Source: Streptomyces mayonensis
GTDB lineage: Bacteria > Actinomycetota > Actinomycetes > Streptomycetales > Streptomycetaceae
DNA: 51,172 nt
Direction of reading: 5' to 3'
NCBI RefSeq assembly: GCF_018982965.1
Contig: NZ_JACBYP010000054.1
Location: forward strand, 1-51,172
Below, piece by piece: positions 7,868-15,699 of this stretch. The stretch's first letter is position 1. The number at the start of each line of letters is the position of its first letter. Below the pieces are notes generated by a model, which was not told the origin of the DNA, did no database searches, and saw nothing but the letters and a program-made list of their open reading frames with translations. Position numbers and translations under genes: made by a program.

Positions 7868-8812
7868 GTGCTCAACTCGCAACGGCTGCACCTGATCGGC
7901 CTGCTGGACACGCTCGGCACCGTCCGCGCGGTCGCCGACACGCTGCACCTGAGCGCGTCGACGGTCTCCCAGCAGCTGGCGGTGCTCGAGACGGAGACCC
8001 GGTGCCGGCTGATCGAGCGGACCGGACGCCGGGTGCGGCTGACCCCGGCCGGGCTGCTGCTGGCCCGGCGGGGCCGGGAGATCCTGGACCGGATGGCCGA
8101 CACCGAGGCCGAACTCCGCGCGCTGAACGACGAACCCATCGGCACCGTCCGGCTCGGGGTGTTCCAGAGCGCGATCTTCAGCCTCGCGGTCCCGGCGGCG
8201 GCCCGCCTGGCCACCACCCACCCGCACCTGCACGTCGAACTGGCCGAGATGGAGCCGCACGAGAGCGGCCCCGCCCTGCGGTCGGGCGAGGCGGACGTCA
8301 TCGTCACCACCACCGACTACGCCGGCCTCTCCTGGGGGACGGACCTGGAGATCATGTCGCTGGGCAGCGACTCCGTCGTCCTCGTGCTCCCGCCCGGCCA
8401 CCCCCTCGCCTCCCGCGGCGCGGTGAACCTCGCGGCGTGCAAGGACGAGTCCTGGGCGTGCGACCGGCCGCAGTCGTACATGGCGGACCTGACCGTACGG
8501 CTGTGCCGCGAGTCGGGCTTCGAACCCAGGGTCGCCTGCCGGTTCGGCAACTACCTGATGCTGCTGCGGCACGTCGAGACCGCGGGGTCGGTCGCCCTGC
8601 TGCCGGCCCTGGCGGTCACGGCCGACCACGCCGTCGTCACCCGCCGGCTCAGTCCGGCGGTGCACCGCAACGTCGCCGTCGTGGTCCGCCGCGGCGCCCC
8701 GCAGCGCGCGGCGGTCGGCGCGGTCATCGCCGCACTCCGCGACCACCCGGAGATCCCCGCCCTCACGGCCCCGGCCGCCCCCGCCCGCGAGCCCGCGGAC
8801 GACACCCCGTAG
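7868..8812 (+). CDS. dgdR: LysR-family regulator, DgdR-like
   Basis: A 314-residue LysR-type regulator. The N-terminal winged helix-turn-helix (about 1-62: RAVADTLHLSASTVSQQLAVLE) is followed by a two-lobed substrate-binding domain (about 88-290). Divergent orientation from dgdA is the classical LysR arrangement, and in B. cepacia dgdA is likewise divergent from the LysR gene dgdR, which represses it until 2-methylalanine is present. The start is the GTG with no Shine-Dalgarno but a correctly spaced -10 element, so a leaderless transcript is likely. The gene symbol rests on context; the binding domain alone would not give it. Confidence 0.75.
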   Translation: MLNSQRLHLIGLLDTLGTVRAVADTLHLSASTVSQQLAVLETETRCRLIERTGRRVRLTPAGLLLARRGREILDRMADTEAELRALNDEPIGTVRLGVFQSAIFSLAVPAAARLATTHPHLHVELAEMEPHESGPALRSGEADVIVTTTDYAGLSWGTDLEIMSLGSDSVVLVLPPGHPLASRGAVNLAACKDESWACDRPQSYMADLTVRLCRESGFEPRVACRFGNYLMLLRHVETAGSVALLPALAVTADHAVVTRRLSPAVHRNVAVVVRRGAPQRAAVGAVIAALRDHPEIPALTAPAAPAREPADDTP

Positions 8813-8836
8813 ACCGCGCTCCCGGGTCGGATCTGC

Positions 8837-9075
8837 TCAGCGCGCGGGGATCCGCCGGTGGATGTCCTCGACCGTCATCCGCACCGAGGAGCGGAAGACG
8901 TCGGCCCGGTGGTCCTCGAGGAACGAGGTGTGACCGAACACCTCCAGCACGACGAGGCCGTGGATGTGGCCCTACGCACTCACGAAGGGGGAGAGCGCGG
9001 CGGGCGGCAGGCTGCCCTCGGCGTTCAGCGGGAGCCGCGCCAGACGTTCGCGGAAGGGGGCGGAGAACGGGCCGG
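8837..9075 (-). pseudogene. C-terminal remnant of a TetR/AcrR regulator with internal amber codon
   Basis: On the minus strand the frame reads FSAPFRERLARLPLN...SPFVSA, then TAG at 8974-8972, then in the same frame GHIHGLVVLEVFGHT...TVEDIHRRIPAR and a TGA. This is the end of a TetR-type ligand domain of the kind reading SPFVSAWGHIHGLVVLEVFGH, with TAG where TGG (Trp) is expected. The DNA-binding half is missing: homology fades near 9075, just before the stop of the CBS-BON gene. I read it as a truncated, decaying gene. The left boundary is exact and the right one approximate. Confidence 0.6.
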
Positions 9076-9105
9076 ACGCACGCCCGGCCCGGACCGCGCG
9101 GCCGC

Positions 9106-9738
9106 TCAGGCCGGCCGGAACTCCACGGCGACGACGCCGTCCACGCTCCTGCAGTGCTCCTCCAGGAGGGGCGCGGGCACATGGCCCGGAAGCCGGCCGC
9201 TGAGCACCACATGTCCGTGCTCCACGTCCACCTGCACCGAGGACGGGGCCAGCCCCAGCGCCTTGACCAGGGCCTCCTCGATGATCTCGGTGCGGATCGC
9301 CCGGTCCGTGCGCAGGAAGACCCGCAGCAGGTCGCTGCGGCTGACCACCCCGGTCAGCCGTCCCTCCTCGTCGGTGACCAGGAGCCGCTTGATGCGGTGC
9401 CGCGCCATCACCCGGGCCGCGTCCACGACGCTCCAGCCCTCCCGGGCGCAGACCGCCGGCGAGGTCATCAGCCCGGCCGCGTCCGTGGCGGACGCCTTGG
9501 CCCCGGCGGACCGGGACCACTCGGCGTACTCGGCGGAGCCGTCGGGCTCCCCGCCCCACATCTTCTGCAGCAGGTCCGCCTCGGACACCACCCCCACGGG
9601 ACGGTCCGCCTCGTCGACGACCGGCACCGCCGTGATGTCGTACTCCAGCAACAGGTGGGCGATCTCCTTGAACGGTGTGCCCCGCTGCACGCGGACCACG
9701 GCGTCGCTCATCAGATCGCTCACCCTCTGGTGTCTCAT
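9106..9738 (-). CDS. CBS-domain pair with C-terminal BON domain
   Basis: A 210-residue soluble protein. Two CBS motifs occupy about 1-145 (VSDLMSDAVVRV...ITAVPVVDEADRPVGVVSEADLL and LMTSPAVCARE...IKRLLVTDEEGRLTGVVSRSDLLRVF), forming a Bateman module that usually senses adenine nucleotides. A BON domain follows (about 150-210: VKALGLAPSSVQVDVEHGHVVLSGRLPG). Many Streptomyces carry such proteins in redox or stress clusters; the function is not established. It lies 95 bases downstream of the PP2C phosphatase gene on the same strand, past a hairpin, and upstream of the decayed TetR remnant. Confidence 0.85.
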   Translation of the reverse strand: MRHQRVSDLMSDAVVRVQRGTPFKEIAHLLLEYDITAVPVVDEADRPVGVVSEADLLQKMWGGEPDGSAEYAEWSRSAGAKASATDAAGLMTSPAVCAREGWSVVDAARVMARHRIKRLLVTDEEGRLTGVVSRSDLLRVFLRTDRAIRTEIIEEALVKALGLAPSSVQVDVEHGHVVLSGRLPGHVPAPLLEEHCRSVDGVVAVEFRPA

Positions 9739-9814
9739 GAAGGGTCTTCTCCTCCGCTGCCGGCCTGTCAGGTCCGGCTTCCCGTGCTTCTCACCAGTAC
9801 AAACGATCCGTCAC

Positions 9815-9833
9815 CCGGCAGAGTGCCTGCCGG
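9815..9833 (-). terminator. Short hairpin after the PP2C phosphatase gene
   Basis: CCGGCAG-AGTGC-CTGCCGG is a perfect 7-bp stem beginning one base beyond the phosphatase stop codon. It could end that transcript or act as a partial barrier before the CBS-BON gene. Confidence 0.45.
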
Positions 9834-11930
9834 TCACCCGCGGGGCCCCAGCAACAGCAGAGCGATGTCGTCGCCCGGGGTGGGCGCGTGCCGGACGAGC
9901 AGGTCGGCCATGCCGTCCAGGTCGGCGGGGTCACCGTGCTCGATGAGCCCGCCGAGGGCGGCGATCGCGTCGTCGAGGTCGACGCCGGGCGCCTCCACCA
10001 GCCCGTCGGTGTAGAGCGCGAGCACACTGCCGGCGGGGAAGGGGAACTCCACCGCGGGGCAGCGGGTGTCCGGTGCGATGCCGAGCAGCAGACCGGGCGG
10101 CACCCGCAGCTGCTCGACGCGCCCGTCGGCGTGGCGCACCAGGGGCGGCGGGTGGCCGGCGAGGGCCACGCAGGCCCGGTGCGCGGCGAGGTCCAGGTGC
10201 ACGTAGGCGCAGCTGGCGAACAGCCCGGGGTCCAGGTCGGTGAGCAGGCGGTTGGCGCCGGCCAGGACCTCGTCGGGCGGTGCGCCCACGGTGGCGTGCG
10301 CGTGCACGGCGGTGCGGACCTGCCCCATGAGGGCGGCGGCGTCCACGTTGTGCCCCTGGACGTCGCCGATGGCCGCGCCGGCCGTGTGCTCGTCGAGGCG
10401 GATGAGGTCGTAGAAGTCGCCGCCGACGCCCAGGCCGCGCGCGGCCGGGAGGTAGCGGGCGGCGACGTTCAGCCGGGGCAGGCGGGGGAGGGTGTGCGGC
10501 AGCAGGGCGGACTGGAGCCGGTGGGCGAGGTGGTGCTTGGCGTCGTAGAGCCGGGCCCGGTCCAGCGCCTGTCCGACCAGTCCGGCCAGGGAGGTGAGGG
10601 CGGCGCGCTCGCCGGGCGGGAAGAGGTGCGGACGGGCGTAGGCGAGCAGGAGCGAACCGACGGGGCGGCCCGAGGCGATCAGCGGCAGCACGGCCCACGC
10701 GGCCATCCCGTCCTCGTGCACGGTGGCCGGGTAGGCGGCGTGGAGTTCGGCGAACGTCGTCCAGAAACCCGGCACCCCGGTGGCCATCACGTCGGCGGCC
10801 GGGATGTCCGGGGTCAGCGGTGCCGCGTCGTAGTGCTCCAGGACGCCGGCGCCGTAGCCGCGGTGGCCGATGATCCTCAGGCGGCCGTCCTCCGGCGCCA
10901 TCACCACCATGGCCTGCGCGCCCAGGGCCGGCAGCAACTGGTCGGCGGTCTGCTCGACCACCTCGTCCACACCCACGGCCTCGGTCAGGGTGGAGGCCAG
11001 GTGCATCAGGTGGTAGAGGACGGTGGCGCGGCTGGGCACGGAGCCCGCCGCCGACCCCTCGGGGAGCCGGTCAGGGGCGGGCGTGCCGCGCGTGATGCGG
11101 ACGCTGAGCCCTGTTGCGTCCGGGTACAGCGCGAAGGACAGCCACGTCTCCGGCGGGCGCAGCACGGTGAAGGTCTGCGGCCGGCGGCTGACCAGTGCGG
11201 CCCGGTAGCGGTCCTCGACGTGCGGGACGTCCATCCAGGGCAGGGCCTCCCACGGCAGGGCGCCCACGAGCGCGGCCCGGTCGGCACCGAGCAGTCCGGC
11301 GGCCCCCGGCGTGACGAAGGTGATGCGTCCCTCCAGGTCCAGCGCGCAGGACCCGCCCGGCAGCCGCTCCACGAAGGCGGAGAGCGCGGTGGCCTCGGTG
11401 GGGGAGGGCATACGGGGCTCCGGGGGCGGCAGGGTACGGGGCCGGTCGGCCGGCCGCAGCGGGTCGCCGCGGTCGGCCGACCGCCGCAGGCACTCGGCCA
11501 GGCGACGGCAGCCGGTGCCGATGACCTCGCGCTCACCGGGGCCCAGTTCCGGCGGGCGGTCCCCGGGCCACAGCAGGACGAGCGCGCCGCGGACCGTGGT
11601 GCCCGAGACGACCGGGGCGGCCGCCAGCGCGAACTCGTACGGCAGGACGAGAGCCACCCGCGGGTACTGGCGGGCCATCTCCTCGCGGCCGCCGCACCAC
11701 ACCAGGCGCCCCTCGCGGACCGCGTCCGCCACCGGCATCGGGGCATCGCGACCGACGCGCCGCCACGGTGCGGCCATCTCCTGGGGCACCCCCGCCACCA
11801 GGACCTGCCACAGCGCGTCGTCGCCCGGCGGCAGCGCGTACAGGATCCCTCCGAACGCACCGCTCGCCCGCACCACCGCGGCCATCGCGGATTCCATCAG
11901 CCGCACCGAACGTCGCGCATACCTGGACAT
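9834..11930 (-). CDS. SpoIIE-type PP2C phosphatase with GAF and PAS sensor domains
   Basis: A 698-residue signalling protein. Order: GAF-like domain (about 12-130), PAS domain (about 185-290, CALDLEGRITFVTPGAAGLLG), second GAF domain (about 305-455), and a PPM/SpoIIE phosphatase domain (about 475-698) with the metal-binding motifs GVGGDFYDL, AIGDVQGHN and LALYTDGLVE. Such Streptomyces enzymes dephosphorylate anti-anti-sigma factors in partner-switching cascades, which leads to release of stress or development sigma factors. No anti-sigma kinase or STAS gene is adjacent, so its partner lies elsewhere. No membrane segment is evident. The ATG at 11930 is used; another in-frame ATG lies 11 codons later. 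Confidence 0.88.
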   Translation of the reverse strand: MSRYARRSVRLMESAMAAVVRASGAFGGILYALPPGDDALWQVLVAGVPQEMAAPWRRVGRDAPMPVADAVREGRLVWCGGREEMARQYPRVALVLPYEFALAAAPVVSGTTVRGALVLLWPGDRPPELGPGEREVIGTGCRRLAECLRRSADRGDPLRPADRPRTLPPPEPRMPSPTEATALSAFVERLPGGSCALDLEGRITFVTPGAAGLLGADRAALVGALPWEALPWMDVPHVEDRYRAALVSRRPQTFTVLRPPETWLSFALYPDATGLSVRITRGTPAPDRLPEGSAAGSVPSRATVLYHLMHLASTLTEAVGVDEVVEQTADQLLPALGAQAMVVMAPEDGRLRIIGHRGYGAGVLEHYDAAPLTPDIPAADVMATGVPGFWTTFAELHAAYPATVHEDGMAAWAVLPLIASGRPVGSLLLAYARPHLFPPGERAALTSLAGLVGQALDRARLYDAKHHLAHRLQSALLPHTLPRLPRLNVAARYLPAARGLGVGGDFYDLIRLDEHTAGAAIGDVQGHNVDAAALMGQVRTAVHAHATVGAPPDEVLAGANRLLTDLDPGLFASCAYVHLDLAAHRACVALAGHPPPLVRHADGRVEQLRVPPGLLLGIAPDTRCPAVEFPFPAGSVLALYTDGLVEAPGVDLDDAIAALGGLIEHGDPADLDGMADLLVRHAPTPGDDIALLLLGPRG

Positions 11931-11937
11931 TACGCCC

Positions 11938-11968
11938 GTACCGCCTCCGACGTCATGTGAGGCGGTAC
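11938..11968 (-). terminator. Terminator hairpin between GH43 and PP2C genes
   Basis: A perfect 10-bp inverted repeat, GTACCGCCTC with GAGGCGGTAC, around an 11-base loop. It lies 26 bases beyond the GH43 stop and just before the phosphatase start, so the two genes are probably separate transcription units. Confidence 0.7.
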
Positions 11969-11993
11969 GAGGTGACGGAGGAGCGGGGAGCGG

Positions 11994-13331
11994 TCAGCGG
12001 TCCCGCCCGCCCGGTCTGCGCTGCACGTAGAGACGGCTGTCCTTCGGGCCCGTCCACTCCAGCCGCACGACCCCGGGCACGGCGGCGTCGGCGACGCGGG
12101 ACGGGTCGGCCCAGTACCCGAAGTTGGGGTTGCGGAAGAACGTCGCCCACAGGTCGCCGGAGCGGTCGACGAAGAAGTTGTTGTGACCGGCGCCGACCCC
12201 CGCCGTCCACCGCTCGGAGTACGGCCCCTCGAAGTGGTCCGAGACGGCGACGACCGCGTCGTACTGGTACTGCACGCGGCCCGTGCCGGGCGGGTCGTAG
12301 GCGTGCCGGGTGCTGCCGTACGCGTCGAGCGACGTGCGGTCCCACGCGGCGTGGACCAGGTAGTACTTGCCCCGGTACTTGAAGACGTAGGCGCCTTCCA
12401 GATACGGCTCGGGGGAGTACGGCGTCTGCCGGAACCTCGGCAGGTCCGTCGTCGGGACGATGTCCTCCATGTCGTCCCGGAACCTGGCGTACAGGTCGTT
12501 GTGGAGCACGAGCCAGGCGTCGTCGCCCTCGGAGTACAGGCTGCCGTCGATGTGGTGGTAGGCGCCGGGTTCGATGAAGGCCGGGCCGCCGATGAAGGAG
12601 TCCCCGAAGGGCTTCTCCAGGTTCCCCTCGACCAGCCGGTAGGGGCCCTCGGCACCGCCCTCGCTGACCAGCATGAACGAGCCGACCTTCCGGGAGTGGT
12701 CGCCCATGCAGGCGACGAGGTACCACTTGCCGCGGAAATAGTGCAGCTCCGGTGCCCACGCCTGGCCGCGCTTGCCGAACTCCTCGTCGTGCCAGTACTC
12801 CTGCCAGGGCGCCACGACCGTGCGGCCGGGCCGGTTCTCGCCGGTGAACTCCGGCGACCACACCTTGCCCTTCTCGGCGTCCGGCCGGATGCCGGTGGTG
12901 TCGGCCAGCCGCCACGGGCCCTTCAGGGACGGGGCCAGCCACACGAAGATGCCGTCGTTCCACGGCGCGGCGGCCTCCAGGCCCGGGACCCGGGTCGTGC
13001 CCGTGGCCACGTAGACCGTACGGCCCTGCACGGTGAAGCAGTTGACGTAGGTGTCCCGCATCCAGACCGTGCCGCGCTCCTCGTCCCGGGGACGCAGCTC
13101 CAGCGGGAGCACGAACGAGTTGTCCTCGCGCGGCCACAGGTCCGGCCGGACGTCCGCGACGCCGTACGGCTCCGGGTCGGGCCAGTTGGCCGGGTGCCGC
13201 CCCGACGACGCGCCCCGCTCCGTCGCGGGGGACGCCTGGGCGGCGCCGGCGGGCAGGGCGAAGGCCGCCCCGAGACCGGCGGCGCCGGCCAGCAGGGATC
13301 GTCGGTGCGGTCCGTTCACGGCATGGGTCAT
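11994..13331 (-). CDS. Secreted GH43-family glycoside hydrolase (Tat signal)
   Basis: A 445-residue exported enzyme. The N-terminus has a twin-arginine signal (PHRRSLLAGAAG...ALPAGAAQA). The rest is a five-bladed-propeller type hydrolase of the GH43 kind: repeated short blocks such as WAPELHYFRGKWYLVACMGDHSRK, IDGSLYSEGDDAWLVLHN and YLEGAYVFKYRGKYYLVHAAWD. The Glu in YLEGAYVF is the likely general acid. Substrates of the family are arabinose-, xylose- or galactose-containing polysaccharides; the exact one cannot be told. The ATG at 13331 directly precedes the Tat motif. It is divergent from the ROK regulator, which may control it as well. Confidence 0.82.
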   Translation of the reverse strand: MTHAVNGPHRRSLLAGAAGLGAAFALPAGAAQASPATERGASSGRHPANWPDPEPYGVADVRPDLWPREDNSFVLPLELRPRDEERGTVWMRDTYVNCFTVQGRTVYVATGTTRVPGLEAAAPWNDGIFVWLAPSLKGPWRLADTTGIRPDAEKGKVWSPEFTGENRPGRTVVAPWQEYWHDEEFGKRGQAWAPELHYFRGKWYLVACMGDHSRKVGSFMLVSEGGAEGPYRLVEGNLEKPFGDSFIGGPAFIEPGAYHHIDGSLYSEGDDAWLVLHNDLYARFRDDMEDIVPTTDLPRFRQTPYSPEPYLEGAYVFKYRGKYYLVHAAWDRTSLDAYGSTRHAYDPPGTGRVQYQYDAVVAVSDHFEGPYSERWTAGVGAGHNNFFVDRSGDLWATFFRNPNFGYWADPSRVADAAVPGVVRLEWTGPKDSRLYVQRRPGGRDR

Positions 13332-13411
13332 CGGTCGCGTTCTCCTTCGTCGTCCCCGTCCGGGAACCGAGGGGCGGCGCACGAGCCGCCGCGACGGGGG
13401 CATGGCGCACA

Positions 13412-13440
13412 GCATGCGAACGCCCGCTCATTTACGTCAA
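13412..13440 (-). promoter_or_regulatory. Possible GH43 promoter
   Basis: On the minus strand TTGACG (13440-13435) is followed after 18 bases by a weak -10, CATGCT. The leader to the GH43 ATG would be about 75 bases. The -35 is identical to that of the divergent ROK promoter. Confidence 0.3.
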
Positions 13441-13532
13441 CAGGGCGGACGAATAATCCATGACCTGGAAGAACCACAGGATGGGGCCCACCAGGCATTG
13501 TGAACGCTTCATTTCGTCTTTCTGCCGGAGTG

Positions 13533-13561
13533 TTGACGGAATAATCGGGCCTCCCTACGTT
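13533..13561 (+). promoter_or_regulatory. ROK operon promoter, leaderless
   Basis: TTGACG-N17-TACGTT is a good Streptomyces housekeeping promoter. The -10 ends seven bases before the ATG at 13569, so the transcript should start at or next to the start codon. The AT-rich block GACGGAATAATC overlapping the -35 (13535-13546) echoes GACGAATAATCC at 13448-13459, an 87-base-spaced direct repeat that could be a regulator site. Confidence 0.55.
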
Positions 13562-13568
13562 GACCGGC

Positions 13569-14834
13569 ATGCAGATGCCCAGCGGAGTGCACGCACTGGT
13601 CCGGCGGACCCACGAAGAGCGAGTGATGCGTGCGCTGCAGGAGAACGGCGCCATGAGCCGCGGCGAGATCGCGAGGGTCGTGGGCCTGTCCCGCACGACC
13701 CTGTCCGAGATCACCGGCAACCTCCTGCAGCGGGGTGCCATCGTCGTCGTCGACACCGACGCGAACCGGCGCGAGGGCAGCGGGCGGCCCGCCGAGCGGC
13801 TGGCGCTCGACCCGGCGTCGGCGCAGTTCATGGGCGTCGACTTCGGACACCGGCGCGTGCACGTCGTCGTCGCCGACGCCGCCCACGAGATCATGGTCTC
13901 CGGCTCCGTCCGGTACGAGGACACCGCGACCTGGCGGACCCGCACCGAACTGGCCCTGGGCCTGGTCGACCGGCTGAGCGGCGAGGCCGGGGTCCACTAC
14001 GGGGCGCTGCAGGGCATCGGCATCGGCGTGCCCGGCCCCTACCCCGCGCCGGACGGGGCCGCCTGGCCGCGCTCCACCACCGCGGCCACGGTGCTGCGCC
14101 CGGCGCCCGAGGGCGTCGACGTGGCCTTCGCCGAACGCTTCGACGCGCCCGTGATCGTCGACAACAACACCCGCCTGGCCGCCCTCGCCGAGGCGATCAG
14201 CGGCGCCGACAGCGTCGCCGACCTCGTCTACGTACGCCTGTCCGACGGCGTCGGCGGCGGACTCGTCGTCGGCGGCCAGCTGGTGACCGGCTCGACCGGA
14301 CTCGCCGGCGAGCTGGGGCACGTCACCGTCGAACCCGCCGGCCGTCCCTGTCGCTGCGGCAAACGGGGCTGTCTGGAGACCGTGGCCTCGGTGCCCGGCA
14401 TCCTCGCCGCCTGCTGGGAGTTCGGCCTGCAACTGGAGAACCTCGACGACCTCGCGGCCGCCGTGCGCCGCGCCCACCCCGTCGTGGACCGGGTGCTCCG
14501 GGAGGCCGCCGGGGCGCTGGGCCGTGTCGTCGGCGCCGCCACCATGATGCTGAACCCGGCGAAGGTGGTCGTGGGCGGCGAGATCACCCGCCTGGCGCCC
14601 GTGATCGTCGAACAGGTCGCCGCCACCCTCGCCGCCGAGATCTTCCCGACCGCGTCGGCGGGGCCCGCGGTCGCGGCGGCCCGGCTCTCCGACGACGACG
14701 GCGCCCTCGGCGCCCTCGCCGCGGTCTTCCACAGCTCTCCCCTCCTGGCGAGGTATCCCGAAACCGCCGACGTGAAGGGCCGTTCCGATGCACCCGACTC
14801 CGCCTCCGAAGGAGCCGCCCATGTCCGTTCTTGA
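13569..14834 (+). CDS. ROK-family transcriptional regulator
   Basis: A 421-residue ROK protein. An N-terminal winged helix-turn-helix (about 15-80: SRGEIARVVGLSRTTLSEITGNLLQRG) is joined to an actin-like sugar-binding fold with the ROK zinc signature PCRCGKRGCLETVAS (about 258-272). Such regulators are usually repressors released by a sugar or sugar derivative. It is the first gene of an operon with an ABC importer, a sulfatase and FGE, so the inducer may be a sulfated sugar or its product. The ATG at 13569 is chosen because it falls at the predicted transcription start; a TTG three codons upstream is less likely. Its end overlaps the permease start by 14 bases. Confidence 0.86.
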   Translation: MQMPSGVHALVRRTHEERVMRALQENGAMSRGEIARVVGLSRTTLSEITGNLLQRGAIVVVDTDANRREGSGRPAERLALDPASAQFMGVDFGHRRVHVVVADAAHEIMVSGSVRYEDTATWRTRTELALGLVDRLSGEAGVHYGALQGIGIGVPGPYPAPDGAAWPRSTTAATVLRPAPEGVDVAFAERFDAPVIVDNNTRLAALAEAISGADSVADLVYVRLSDGVGGGLVVGGQLVTGSTGLAGELGHVTVEPAGRPCRCGKRGCLETVASVPGILAACWEFGLQLENLDDLAAAVRRAHPVVDRVLREAAGALGRVVGAATMMLNPAKVVVGGEITRLAPVIVEQVAATLAAEIFPTASAGPAVAAARLSDDDGALGALAAVFHSSPLLARYPETADVKGRSDAPDSASEGAAHVRS

Positions 14835-15699
14835 CAAGCGGGGCGCCGGCCCGGGTCACCCGCCGCCCGAACAGCAGCCCGAGGCTCCGTCCGGTGCCCC
14901 GTCCGACGCCGGCCCGGGCGCCGCGAAGACGGCACGGACGCGCGAACGCTCCGGCCGACGCGGGCTGACCCTCGCCCTCAACGCCCTGTCCGTCGCCCTC
15001 GGCATCGCCGTCTGGTGGCTCCTGGCGTCCGCCGGCTTCAAGCTGCCGACCCCGCCGGAGGTCGTCTCCCGGGCCCGGACCCTGATCGGCGACGGCACGC
15101 TCGGCGCGGACGCCCTGGCCAGCCTGACCCGGGTCCTGACCGGCTTCGCCCTCGGTACGGCCGTCGCGATCCCGGTGGGATTCCTGATGGGCTGGTACGG
15201 CATCGTGCGCGGACTGATCGAACCCTGGATCCAGTTCTTCCGCACCATCCCGCCGCTGGCGATCATCCCGCTGGCTGTGGTCGCCATGGGCATCGACGAG
15301 ACGCCGAAGATCTTCGTCATCTTCCTCGCCGCGTTCCTGGCCTGCGTGATCTCGACCTTCCAGGGCGTGGTGAGCGTCGACCGCACCCTTGTCAACGCCG
15401 CCCGGGTGCTGGGCGCCAAGGACCTCACCATCTTCGCCCGCGTCGTCGTGCCGGCCTCCACGCCCTTCATCCTCGTCGGCATGCGGGTCGGCCTCGGCTC
15501 CGCCTGGGCGACCCTGGTCGCCGCGGAGCTGATCGCCGCCCAGGAGGGCCTCGGCTACCGCATGCAGAACGCCCAGCTCTACTACGACCTGCCGACCATC
15601 TTCGTCGGCCTCATCTCGATCGGAGTCCTCGGTCTCCTCATGGACCGGATCCTCCTCCTCGCCGAACGCCGGCTCACCCGATGGCAGGAACGCCGATGA
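14821..15699 (+). CDS. ABC transporter permease, SsuC/TauC/AtsB type
   Basis: A 292-residue inner membrane permease with a Pro-rich cytoplasmic N-terminus (1-45) and about six transmembrane segments. The cytoplasmic EAA-type coupling loop is near residues 195-220 (ARVLGAKDLTIFARVVVPAS). The family imports sulfonates, taurine, sulfate esters, nitrate or thiamine precursors. AAGGAG seven bases before the ATG at 14821 decides the start; an ATG at 14788 lacks this. It overlaps the ROK stop and is itself overlapped (ATGA) by the ATPase gene. Confidence 0.87.
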   Translation: MSVLDKRGAGPGHPPPEQQPEAPSGAPSDAGPGAAKTARTRERSGRRGLTLALNALSVALGIAVWWLLASAGFKLPTPPEVVSRARTLIGDGTLGADALASLTRVLTGFALGTAVAIPVGFLMGWYGIVRGLIEPWIQFFRTIPPLAIIPLAVVAMGIDETPKIFVIFLAAFLACVISTFQGVVSVDRTLVNAARVLGAKDLTIFARVVVPASTPFILVGMRVGLGSAWATLVAAELIAAQEGLGYRMQNAQLYYDLPTIFVGLISIGVLGLLMDRILLLAERRLTRWQERR

